Shown here one piece after another: positions 54,201-64,000 of a stretch of 64,000 bases of DNA. The notes under the pieces were generated by a model. The model saw only the letters and a list, made by a program, of their open reading frames with translations. It did not search any database and was not told the DNA's origin. Origin of the DNA: Chrysogorgia sp. JL179-B06 (Eukaryota > Cnidaria > Anthozoa > Scleralcyonacea > Chrysogorgiidae). Location of the stretch: positions 214,001-278,000 of the forward strand of contig JAYKKM010000071.1 in assembly GCA_035772405.1 (NCBI GenBank), written 5' to 3'. The number at the start of each line of letters is the position of its first letter. The stretch's first letter is position 1. Made by a program: the position numbers and the translations under genes.

Positions 54201-57200
54201 TTCGGCCACGGCAAAAACTACACTCGTCGTTTTTTTCGCGCCATCGTGAGCCAAAACCTCGACAAAAACATCGTCAAACGGCGGACTGGCGTCGCGACGC
54301 CGTCGACGGGAGGAAGATTTATTGGGGTCTGGGAAGAAAAAAAAAATGGAAAAAAAAATATAAATAAATTAACATACAAAAAATTTAAATTAATTAATAT
54401 TAATTATTAATTAATATTCATTAATTATTATTAATTAAAATTAAAACAATATTAAGGTGGTAATCACTGTTTCGAAAACTGAAACTATTAATCGAAAAAA
54501 ATATTAAGGTGGCTCGATAGTCTAAATCATGGGAAATTGCATTTCCCCCCCTAAAACGTTTTGTAATGCAGATCTGAGCTTTATTTTGGTTCATTGCATA
54601 GCTCTAGCGGTGATCTTGATTATTGAAACGTTTCACACTTGTAGCATTTGTATACCTAGAGAAATTGTGTTTATGATAAGCGATATAGATTTTATGCAAA
54701 TTAGTCTTCTGGATTTATTGGAAAAACGATTTCTCCACTCAGGTAAACTTTGAGGGTATAAAACGTTTCAGTAAACAAGACCACCACTAGAGCTATGCAA
54801 TGAACCACGATGAAGCTCAGATCTACATTACAGACAAGTTTATGCGGAAAAATGCAATTTCTCATGATTTAGACTATGGATGAAAGGAAATGAAAACAAT
54901 GTTAAGGTGGCTCTCGACTGTTTTGACAGTTCAAACGGTTTCAAAATCCTGTGGGCGATGTTTTCAGAGCGAGGACAGCAAAGAGAAATTACTGTTGGGA
55001 ATAAAAATAATTCATTTTCTCTGTTTTGCATGAAGACTTATTCTATGGTCTAACAAATGTCGTAATTATGGAGTCTAACTACATTACCATCGAACTCTTT
55101 CATTAATTGCTTCAAAGTCTTCCCTTCTGACTTGTTCTCAATCAAACTTTTGACATATTCTTGAAATTTGGCAATAAAATCTTGGTTTTCAAAGTACGTT
55201 ACTGGAATATCCATGGTTGAATTAATGCGGTAGGCCTCGCCAACACATCTATATTTAAAAAAAAACAAAGAATAGTCACATGTAGTCTTCCTAAAGACGC
55301 CATTAATCGAACTCCAATTATACAACTCAATATTCCAATTCCAAACACCAACTCTCTATCACTGATCTCGAAAGAAGACTGGACCAACAACTATTGTTCA
55401 GAAAATGAAGCCGGAAGTCCGCCATTACTAAGGGACCAACTGAGGATCCTATGAGGTTTTTTGTTGGATTATGTGCTCTTACCATCGACAAGATAAAATA
55501 ATATTACTATAAAGAAGACCAGAAGACATTTTTCAAATTACTGGGTAATACGATTCATGGCCAACCTACAGATTTACTGCGACTTTGGTCCCTTAGTAAT
55601 GGCCGCCGTTGGCTCTAATTATCCAGTGAGAGAAGCCTAATATGAGACGTCAAATTAGGTTCAAGATTTCACGCATTTAATGTTAACAAAGAAACTATAT
55701 TGGCCAGACACTAAACCTATTTCGCGAGCGTCACAATTTGTTTGCTTGCAAACTCGGAGCTTCTAATGATCTCTCGTTAATTTACATTAAGCAAATCTGC
55801 AAGCTTCAAAATCAGTTCATCAGATACAATAGAAAGTTCAATCCAGTTCTATTTTTAAGATCAGTGCTCTCACATACTTAGTACAAACGAGTTTAATTCC
55901 CAGCCCTCTCAAGGTTGCGTGAAATCGACTTTTGAAAAGTTATTACAGTTTTATATTTGATCAAAAATTCAACTTACATTCTGGGGAGAACATGAAGACA
56001 GAAGATTGGTTGAGGACATGACGAACAGCATGAAGAAGAAAGGCTTGAACTAACTAGAACAATCAACATTAATATGAAATTATTAAGGTGAAAGCAATAT
56101 GCATAATTATGTTACGCGATCGTGGTCAACAGGACACAGAAAATCGACGATTTAACCAAACATTTTTGCCAAAAAATAGTCGAGAATATACAACCATATA
56201 TCTAATAAAAATACAGGTTCTAAGGATTTTTGGTGAAGGATAATTTCGAGTGTTGGAATACATACATTTTAAGACCAAACCGGGAGCAGTTGCGAAAAAT
56301 GCAACTTAGAGGCCTTCCGGCTGGAATTGAACCCGCGACCCTGCGATGCTAGTGCAGTGCTCTGACCACTGAGCTACGGAAGCCGTTGCCGAGAGCCTAG
56401 TCACGAATATATATTGGCGATAAATAATTTCCCAACGCAAGCAGCTGATAAATCAGACATAGTTTGACGCTACTCTGGCTTTAAAAAGTTTTTTGAACGT
56501 AACTTTAAAAGTTACTGTCCATGACCCAACGTTTCGACACTCCAATCTAGTGTCTTCGTCAGGGGTGATCATTGTAAAGTTAGGATCCCTATCCGCGGTA
56601 CTGTCAGAGACATTGTCTGGAGGCTTGGCAAATCAATAGCGCCCACCCCCATGACGGTTGGTCTATTACCCCCTAACGTCATCATCGGTTCTATGAGGGT
56701 ATAAATAGGGATCTTAACTTTACAACGATCACCCCTGACACTAGATTGGAGTGTCGAAACGTTGGGTCATGGACAGTAACTTTTAAAGTTACGTTCAAAA
56801 AACGTTACCAGAGTAGTGTCAAACTATGTCTGATATAATGGGGAGTTAGGGGTACTTTTAAACAATAACAAACATTACATCAACATATTATCGATGTAAA
56901 CTTACCAGTTACTGCAAGGGTGGTACTCAAGGTATAGAGGGATTCCAAGGTACTTTTGCAGAAAATGTCGACAATGGAATTGCCGCCATGTGTCAAAACA
57001 CTTTTGTTGGCATACAATATCAGATTTTTGATGTAGAACGTACGAATCAACTGATTACTCTGGACATGACACTTGTATTCGGACTGTTTTTTAACAGGAT
57101 TTGCACTACCGCATTGCAATGTGGGATAGTCAGGATCTTTAATTAAAATTTGCCCAAGCATTGCGCAGTCGTCAGTGGACTGAGGCTGGGAAAGACAAAT

Positions 57201-58501
57201 TGCCAATGGTTTTTCGTTTACATCTAATAAGGCAAAAGATTATTGTAAAAAGCTGTTCCAGACAATAACAGGGACAGTGATGATACTGACATAATAATAA
57301 TAATAATAAAGATCTTTCAGGAGCATTATACAATAGTCTCAATGCTCGTACAACAATACATTATTAAAGTTACTGATAAAACTAAAATTTTATTGTTTTC
57401 GAGTGCATGTTTGGATCCCCTGACGAAACACGATAAACGAGTTGTTTATATGGCTTCTCAATCGAACACGGATTTAATTGGATGTTTATTTAAAACGCAT
57501 TTGAGAACAAACCCTCATGGGACTGAACTCACGAGGGTGTGTAAAATTTATTCAGAAAATTAAATTCTGTTCAGTTGAGGATGAGCGAAGACGGAGGCAG
57601 GTCGTTTCGTTCTCCAAAAAATGAATTATTAATTAAGATCTCAGCAATTAGATAAAAACCGGGTTTGATCTCATAACTGTGGTGGTATATGATTTTTACG
57701 TGTTTTACTCGAGTATCCAGCCTCAGTCATGTGATAAAATAAAGTGATTTCATTGGCTAATTGGCTCGTGAATTATTAATGAGTTTGAGAATGTAAAATA
57801 AAAACTATTATACGAGTATGATTTATTTACAGTCGATCACGCAGGTTGCCCTATTTATCCGATCCAGACGCTCCTTTTTTAAGCACTCGACTATTCAGTT
57901 TATCACTCTTAGGTGAACGGAAATCCAACTGATAAGGATTCCGAGGACCTACGATTTAAGGTTGTTTTCTGAGAAGACCGGAAAGTCTTACCATTTCCTG
58001 ATGTTGTTGCATAGGCAGCACTTTCTCTTCAATTGTTTTAAGACCCTGAGTAGTGGTCCGTTATAAGTTATAAAATGCTTAAACACGAGGTGGCAGATAT
58101 AGTGGCATCTTACCAATGATCTCAATGACAAATTGCTTTGTAAAAACTCCAGATTTACTGCCATGACTGCTCACAGTAACCACCAATTTCTTGTCTGCAT
58201 CCAGAGCTTCGTAATCCAAACTTTCACCAGACGATACTTTCATCTTGTTTCCATCAATAAAGAATGGTACATCCTCACCGTGGATAATTTTGAATGAAAT
58301 AGTTTCATCTGGGGAACTGTTCTTCCGCGATAGTGTCCCAATTGTTGTACCAATGGTGGCATTCTCATAAACATAGTTTGAACTGAGGTTGATATCTGTT
58401 CCATTCGCTAGTGTGAAAAAAAGAAAATGGTACAGTGCAGTGAAGTATAGTAAAATGATGTGGCATATGACAGACACAGACAGACAGACAGACAGACAGG
58501 C

Positions 58502-58564
<63 letters not shown>

Positions 58565-59685
58565 ATCTGAGGTTGATATCTGTTGCATTTGCTAGTGTGA
58601 AAGAAAATGAAATGGGAAATGGTGCAGTGCAGTGCAGTGCAGTGTACTGCAGAGCAATGTAGTGTACTACAGTACAGTACAGTACAGTACAGTACAGTAC
58701 AATACAGTACAGTGCAGTGCAGTGCAGTGCAGTGCAGTGCAGTGCAGTGCAGTGCAGTGCAGTGCAGTGCAGTGCAGTGCAGTGCAGTACAGTACAGTAC
58801 AGTACAGTACAGTACAGTACAGTACAGTACAGTACAGTACAGTACAGTACAGTAAAATGATGTGGCATATTACAAAATAGAAGGGACATTACATACAAGT
58901 CACAACAATTTGGCATTGTCTGACAAAGGTTTTTCGTTCATCATTTTTAATTTGATATTCATCGGTTCCGTTAGTGCCTTGTCCGCTCAAAATACCATCA
59001 TCCTCAACATATACTCCCAAACTATAGTCATCTTCGCCAAGTTCGTACTGGGAACAAAAGAAAAAATGGATATTCAATGTATTAGAGGGGATAGCTAAAA
59101 GAGATGACTCAAAAGGACCTTTCTGTTTGTATCTGGTCTTTATTTCTGGTTAGGGTTAGGGTTAGCTACGGTTAGGGTTAGGTTTAAGGGTTAGGATCAA
59201 GGTTAATATTTTTGATAACTATATACCAACCCCTTCAACATAGATCACTCCGTCAAATGATATATCAAACGGCCAGCTGTTGTTTTCTGGTTCAGAGCGA
59301 TAATGCAGCTGTTGTTTACGAAGTTGATAAGGTCCTTTGGGATTAGAATTCTTTGATATATAATAAGCTTCATTGTCAGGATCATAGCCTTCAATTTGAC
59401 CGACAACAGTTGCGTTTGAGGAGTTCGCCAAAACGTAAAACGATGAATTACAGTGAAATATCGGCCTTTCATTGACATCTGAAAAATGTCAGATAAAATA
59501 GTTGTTACTCATAATATAAAAATATAAAATAGATGCGGTTGGCTGGGTACGCAATAATTGGCCAGACAGACAGACAGACAAAGACAGACAAAGACAGACA
59601 AAGACAGACAAAGACAGACAGACAGACATACATACAGACAGACAGACAGACATACAGACAGACAGACAGACATAGACAGACAGAA

Positions 59686-59724
<39 letters not shown>

Positions 59725-60651
59725 CAGACAGACTGACACAGACAGACAGACAGACTATTACTACATTCAATAGTATGACACAGACAGACTGACACAGACA
59801 GACAGACTATTACTACATTCAATAGTATTTCCATACCTCTAACATGAATAATAAATTCCTTCTTTATCATTTCTCCCTCGTTATCCTTGCATATAATATC
59901 TACATGATGATACCTTGAGCTCTCAAAGTTCAAGGGTTTGGCAGTCATAAGTGCTAGTGAATTAGCATCTATATAGAATGTAGAGACATTCTGTGCCGTT
60001 AAAATGTGGCAATTATAGCGTTGATTGACATCTGGGTCAATAATTCTAAGAATTCCCACCAACGAATTATTCTGATTTTCTGGAATATACGAGTTCAACA
60101 ACTTTAGTTCTGTGGGTGGTTCGTTGATATCTTTGAGATAAGGAGAGAAAAATTATAAAACAAAATGTTCACAACAAAATATTGTTGTTGTTGTTGTTGT
60201 TGTTGTTGCTGTTGTTGTTGCTGTTGTTGTTGCTGCTGTTGTTGTTGTTACTGCTGTTGTTGTTACTGCTGTTGCTGTTGTTGTTGTTACTGCTGTTGTT
60301 ACTGCTGTTGTTGTTGCTGTTGTTGTTACTGCTGTTGTTGTTGCTGTTGTTGTTGTTACTGCTGTTGCTGTTGTTGTTGTTGTTGCTGTTGTTGTTGCTG
60401 TTGTTGTTGCTGTTGTTGTTGCTGTTGTTGTTGTTACTGCTGTTACTGCTGTTGCTGCTGTTGTTGTTGTTGCTGCTATTGTTGTTGCTGCTGTTGTTGT
60501 TGCTGTTGTTGTTGCTGTTGTTGTTGTTACTGCTGTTGCTGTTGTTGTTGTTGTTGTTGCTGTTGTTGTTGTTACTGCTGTTGCTGTTGTTGTTGCTGTT
60601 GTTGTTGTTGCTGTTGTTGTTGCTGTTGTTGTTGTTACTGCTGTTGCTGTT

Positions 60652-60682
<31 letters not shown>

Positions 60683-63600
60683 TTGTTACTGCTGTTGTTT
60701 ATGCTGCTGTTGCTGTTGTTGTTACTGCTGTTGTTCTGACAGACTGAAATACAATATTTTTACATACCGCTTGTTTAAATCGCGTGTGAGAGAAAATACA
60801 CAAACTAAACTAAAAAAAAACAGACATATATGGAAAATAATTGAGCTTACCCTCGACCTTGACAGTCAACCATTGTGTAATTGAAGCTCCGTAATCATCT
60901 GAACATTTCACCAAAATTTCAAGAAAGTCTGAGTCAAGACTTTCATAGTCAGTCATTCTTGATCCAACTACCAGATTCAGCTTGTCCAATACAACGCGAT
61001 CATTACTAGCGTTGAGAAGTTGACATGATGCCTTGCTATTACTGTCTTCATCTTCAATTGTAAGACTTCCGATTAACACTCGCTCACCACTGTTTTCTGG
61101 GAAGTGGTTTGGTTGCAAGATTATTGCCGTCGGTGGGTCATTGACATCTATCAATATATATATATATATACATTATTTACCGGTCGAGAGGTCCGTATAG
61201 AGAAATATTTCCCGACCATTTTTGAGACCAAGGGAAATATTTCTCAACACGGACCGAACAAAAATCATGTATATCTTTCCAATATTATTAAAACGGAAAT
61301 CACTCAAAACTTTGTAATTGCTACAGCTCATGAAACAAAACATTCAAAGACAAGCTTCAAGTGATTTCGTTCAATAATCTTTAAGATATACAGGATTTTC
61401 CAATGTTGTGTACAACTTGCTAGTCATAGATTATCTCATTTGAATATCACCTAAGTCTAAATATCTCAAGAAGTAAGTGAAATATGGAAGAGCTGTAAAT
61501 TATTATTCCTCATTGTTTTAAGAGTTCTTTCAAACTTAATTTTTATTTCATATACACTTTAACTCTTTCCTGTCCGGCTGAAAAACATCCAAAATTGAAC
61601 TACCTCTTTGTTCTATTTATATATCGGCAAATATCCATAACTGTTGCGAAACCTATACCTTTTCTGAAAGCCCAACAAACCGGCTGTTAACAATGCTTTT
61701 GAATTTTCCGAACAAGACACGTTATGTTAATATAAATTAGCATTAATTATCATAAATCAGGTTGAAAAACTTCCATTTTTGTAGAAAAGGCCATCTTGCA
61801 CGCCCGCGTAGCATCATGAAAATTCAAAATGCCACCAATCGCAGAGTTGTTTATGAAATCAAATCAAATTTGGCGTGTGAGTGGATCTCATGTCCCTGGC
61901 GCTTGTCGAATATCAATTTTTAATCTTGCGTTACCATGTGCCGTGTTTTTCGATTTACGACTTCGGGGTCTTCTATGACCCCTTTTGACTGGGCCGAACA
62001 GGTTATAATTACCTTCGACATTTATAATGAACATATTTTCCAAGTAAAGTCCACCAGGATCTGTAACTCGGATGTACACGTTAATGTTTGGTATTTTCTC
62101 AAAATCTATGGAGCCATTCACCAGAAGCTGGTTCTTTGCTGCTCCACCAATGAAGAAGTTTACAAAAGAATAGCTGGTGACAGTGTAAAGAAAGTCTTGA
62201 TTATTACCTTCGGGATCCTCAGTAGATAAATTACCAATGAATGTTAAATCTGCTGCGTTCTCTTGTAGTTTATTGCTTGATAAATGGAGCGAGGTTGGTT
62301 TTTCATTCACATCTACAAATATTTTGGACAAAGAGTTTGAGGAAAACAATGCAAGAACAAGCGAACAAATAGTGAAAAGAAAGATGGTTAGGTAGGCGGT
62401 TAGATAGGTAGGCGGTTAGATAAGTAGGTTCGATGGTTCGATAGGTAGGCGGTTAGATAGGTAGGTGGTTGGATAGGTAGGTGGTTCGATGGTTAGATAG
62501 GTAGGTGGATAGATGGTTCGATAGGTGGGCGGTTAGATAGGTGGGTCATTAGGCAGGTAGGTAGGTAGATAGGCGTATCTAACGATAAGTATGTGGTTAG
62601 GTAGGTTGGTGGTTAGGCAGGTAGGTCGTTAGGTAGGTATGTGACTGTAGTAGGTAGTTAGATAGGTTGGTGGTTAGGTAGGTTGGTGGTTAGGCAGGTA
62701 CAGTAGGTGACTAGGTAGGTAGGTGGTTAGATAAGTATGTCGTTAGGTAGGTTGATGGTTAGACAGAAATTAGAGGTAGGTAAGCTGGATTGATATAACT
62801 CACCTGTGATTAAAATACTAAAAGACTTAGTCAAACTAAGTTCTGAATCTTTGCAAGTTACATGTAATTTATAAACATCCTTCTTCTCAAAGTTCAAGTC
62901 TTTGTTCGCCTTCACTTGTAGAAGGTTAATGTTCTGTTTTCGAGAAACTAGAAATGCGTCTTCATCACCAGTGTCGGAGTTCTCTAAGTGACAGGTGTGT
63001 GTTTCTTTCGTTTTGTCTGGATCACTTACCTACAAGAAGAGATGAAATAAAATAGGAAGGGATGGAAAGGGATGGAATGGATTGGAAAGGAACGGAATAG
63101 AAAGGAATGGACTGGAATGGAAAGGAATGGACTGGAAAGGAATGGGATGGAATGGAAAGGACTGGAAAGGAATGGGATGGAAAGGAATGGGATGGAAAGG
63201 AATGGGATGGGATGGAAAGGAATGGAAAATAATGGAGTGAAAAAGAATGGACTGGAAAGGAATGTACTGGAAAGGAATGGACTGGAAAGGAATGGACTGG
63301 AAAGGACTGCACTGGAAATGAATGGACTGGAAAGGAATGTGATGGAATGAAATGGAAAGGAATGGACTGGACTGGAAAGAAGGGAAAGGACTGGAAAGGA
63401 ATGGAAATGAAGGGAAAGGAATGGAAAGGACTGGAAAGGAATGGAACTCACCACAAATTTTCCAACCGCTGTACCGCCATGAGAGTTCTCAGGAATATGG
63501 TTTCTCGTAAGAATAATTCCTGTTGGTCTTTCATTGACGTCTTCAATTTTTATGTTAAATTTCTCTCGTGTTATTCCACCTGGGTCAGCGACAGATATCC

Positions 63601-64000
63601 AAATAACATATTCATCTCTTTCCTCGTAATCTAAACCGCCATTCACCACCAGATTTATTGCGCAAGTCTGCTCAGCTTTCCCAGTCGTTGAGTCGGTTTT
63701 AATTTTGCAAACAGTGGGACCCATCAACTTAAACTTCTCGAGAACTTTGGGATTAGTCCCGTTCAAATCAAACGACAGTGTGTCGTTGTCTTCGTCTGTC
63801 GCCATCACTTCACCCACAACCGTATCAAGATTAGAGTTCTCTTTAACATTTGTATGACTCAAGATTATCGATTTCGGTGAATCATTCTCATTGATCACGT
63901 TTACGACAAGTGTGGCAATCGCTGAAGTTTGTCTTGGTTTCCCATAATCACTACAGCGGACTTGAATTTTATGAACAGCTCTCTGCTCATGGTTCAACGT
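51234..64000 (-). CDS. Cadherin-repeat transmembrane receptor, 5' end outside window
   Basis: Calcium-dependent adhesion or signalling protein at the cell surface. Fourteen exons: beyond 64000-63452, 63029-62804, 62312-62013, 61147-60851, 60130-59837, 59478-59231, 59047-58897, 58407-58114, 57223-56906, 56049-55980, 55248-55088, 54328-53976, 52582-52439, 51779-51234; about 1,316 residues. At least seven cadherin repeats are marked by linkers such as [22 protein letters not shown] and DVNEKP, mostly one repeat per phase-1 exon. Then a cysteine/serine stretch, a polybasic SRRRRRD, a TM helix ([20 protein letters not shown]) and a cytoplasmic tail of about 240 residues with NPMY, IYEQV, FYEII, NPFY, IYVSDV and PPPVP. 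No beta-catenin-binding region is evident, so it is not a classical cadherin. The donor of the exon ending at 59231 is a weak GTTGGT chosen to keep frame. Confidence 0.9.
52151..52407. mobile_element. Foldback element with GC-rich centre
   Basis: GTTTTACGGTATCTGCTCTT and CTCGAGAAATAACGTTTTC recur inverted at the right end; inner arms include CTTCTGGACGCCGCCATTTT. It lies in the cadherin intron before the last exon. Confidence 0.8.
52670..52805. mobile_element. GGTCCGTAC hairpin MITE
   Basis: GAGGTCCGTACGGGAAAATA and its complement enclose GATCTTTTGAGTACAGACC and its complement. Same family as 12,677, 19,383, 53,030 and 61,178. Confidence 0.8.
53030..53110. mobile_element. Short GGTCCGTAC hairpin
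   Basis: GTGCGGGTCCGTAC faces GTACGGACCCGCAC around CGAGTCCGTACGG, followed by AGCCAATCAGCG as near 12,890. Confidence 0.65.
53218..53654. mobile_element. Foldback MITE, third full-length-type copy
   Basis: Arms TTGTCTTATTTGGAAGAACT and CTTTTGAAGATTTTTGCTTC recur inverted; core TTTGGTGTTGTGGAAGAAAC. Matches 28,011-28,493. Confidence 0.75.
54518..54880. mobile_element. Foldback MITE in cadherin intron
   Basis: ATAGTCTAAATCATG, AATGCAGATCTGAGCTT and GGTTCATTGCATAGCTCTAG recur inverted at 54,780-54,880. Confidence 0.7.
56213..56405 (-). mobile_element. tRNA-derived SINE with tRNA-Ala-like head
   Basis: On the minus strand the head has the A-box TAGCTCAGTGG, a possible anticodon arm with AGC, and the B-box GGGTTCAATTCC. 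The acceptor and T stems have mismatches, so it is a SINE head rather than a working tRNA. The tail (GGTCTTAAAATGTATGTATT) matches 32,185 and 45,219. Confidence 0.75.
56454..56832. mobile_element. 379-bp foldback MITE
   Basis: CAGACATAGTTTGACGCTAC, CATGACCCAACGTTTCGACA and CTAGTGTC recur inverted at the right end, with a [23 protein letters not shown] inner segment. It lies in the cadherin intron between the exons at 57,223-56,906 and 56,049-55,980. Confidence 0.8.
57935..58065 (-). mobile_element. tRNA-derived SINE tail
   Basis: Antisense GGTCTTAAAACAATTGAAG, AAGTGCTGCC and GACTTTCCGGTCTTCTC match the SINE at 37,165; the tRNA head is incomplete. Confidence 0.6.
58470..58565. repeat. (CAGA)n microsatellite
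   Basis: About 95 bp upstream of the cadherin exon at 58,407, on the intron side, between two copies of the exon's acceptor region. Confidence 0.95.
58621..58855. repeat. (CAGTG)n / (CAGTA)n pentanucleotide array
   Basis: About 235 bp, with blocks of GCAGT and ACAGT units alternating, in a cadherin intron. Confidence 0.95.
59150..59196. repeat. Interstitial telomere-like (TTAGGG) tract
   Basis: GGTTAGGGTTAGGGTTAG, then CGGTTAGGGTTAGG and AAGGGTTAGG, in the cadherin intron between 59,231 and 59,047. Confidence 0.8.
59563..59815. repeat. CAGA/CAAAGA array with duplicated edge
   Basis: CAGACAAAGA, CAGACATA and CAGACACAGA variants. The segment TATTACTACATTCAATAGTA is repeated at its right edge, next to the donor of the cadherin exon at 59,837. 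Confidence 0.9.
60181..60735. repeat. (GTT)n/(GCT)n trinucleotide array
   Basis: About 555 bp of TTG, CTG and TTACTG triplets in the cadherin intron between 60,851 and 60,130. It is open in two plus-strand frames (poly-Leu and poly-Cys) only because of the repeat. Confidence 0.95.
61165..61560. mobile_element. GGTCCGTA hairpin plus diverged MITE
   Basis: GAGAGGTCCGTATAGAGAAA faces CTCAACACGGACC at 61,178-61,256. The following sequence resembles the diverged foldback MITE family around 12,545. Confidence 0.55.
62380..62780. repeat. TAGG/GATAGG-rich array
   Basis: About 400 bp of GGTTAGATAGGTAGG variants in the cadherin intron between 62,804 and 62,312. Confidence 0.9.
63046..63445. repeat. 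GGAAAGGAATGGACT satellite-like array
   Basis: About 400 bp of GGAAT/GGACT pentamer-based units filling the cadherin intron between 63,452 and 63,029. Open frames through it are artefacts. Confidence 0.95.

Noticed and set aside
56305..56400. Functional tRNA-Ala gene
   Set aside because: A- and B-boxes are present but stems are mismatched and the sequence continues into a SINE tail found elsewhere.
58365..58916. Open frame with [12 protein letters not shown] repeats
   Set aside because: Pentanucleotide CAGTG array read through from the true exon.
60165..60884. Poly-Cys and poly-Leu open frames
   Set aside because: Translation of a TTG/CTG triplet array within a cadherin intron on the opposite strand.
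63026..63350. Open frames on both strands through the GGAAT array
   Set aside because: The repeat has no stops; the real exon ends at 63,452 with a GTGAG donor.

Overview
The window looks like nuclear DNA of a metazoan, most probably an anthozoan cnidarian such as a stony coral. The grounds are spliced GT-AG genes of animal families (MAP3K4 kinase, T-box factor, cadherin), single-exon rhodopsin-class GPCRs in tandem, a short TTAGGG-type tract, and an AT-rich background crowded with foldback MITEs, tRNA-derived SINEs, LINE 3' ends and simple repeats. Species cannot be fixed from the sequence alone.

Layout. (1) 1-19,880: a tandem array of four nearly identical single-exon GPCR genes on the minus strand (stop codons at 1142, 4283, 8662 and 15403). 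Each has a TATAAAAG box about 60 bp upstream. The third copy is broken by a 1-bp insertion. The copies are embedded in amplified LINE 3' ends, and a block of about 6.74 kb (about 6,440-13,170) is repeated almost exactly at about 13,185-19,870. Each block carries two long (TA)n tracts and a run of long hairpins. (2) 20,183-36,968, minus: a MAP3K4 (MEKK4/MTK1) gene whose 18 exons I could join in frame. It stops inside the kinase domain just after HRDIK, and no later exon is visible in the next 20 kb, so the GPCR array either sits in its next intron or marks a break. (3) 37,000-42,620: divergent intergenic region. (4) 42,621-47,871, plus: a seven-exon T-box gene, 441 codons, closest to Tbx20 with an eh1-like N-terminal motif. 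(5) 47,872-51,230: intergenic, with a roughly 590-bp palindrome and a 67-bp satellite. (6) 51,234-64,000, minus: the 3' fourteen exons of a large cadherin-repeat membrane protein with a polybasic juxtamembrane site and a tyrosine-rich tail. Several of its introns hold long simple-sequence arrays, mostly of differing motifs.

The three spliced genes are unrelated in function as far as can be seen: a stress MAPK pathway kinase, a developmental transcription factor and an adhesion/signalling receptor. The unusual content is in the repeats: recent segmental duplication of a GPCR block, a cluster of palindromes one of which has shrunk in one copy, a 1.86-kb minisatellite with ordered variants, and a hAT-type MITE with an exact 8-bp target duplication. 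Exon boundaries were found by eye from splice signals, frame continuity and family resemblance; no alignment program was run.
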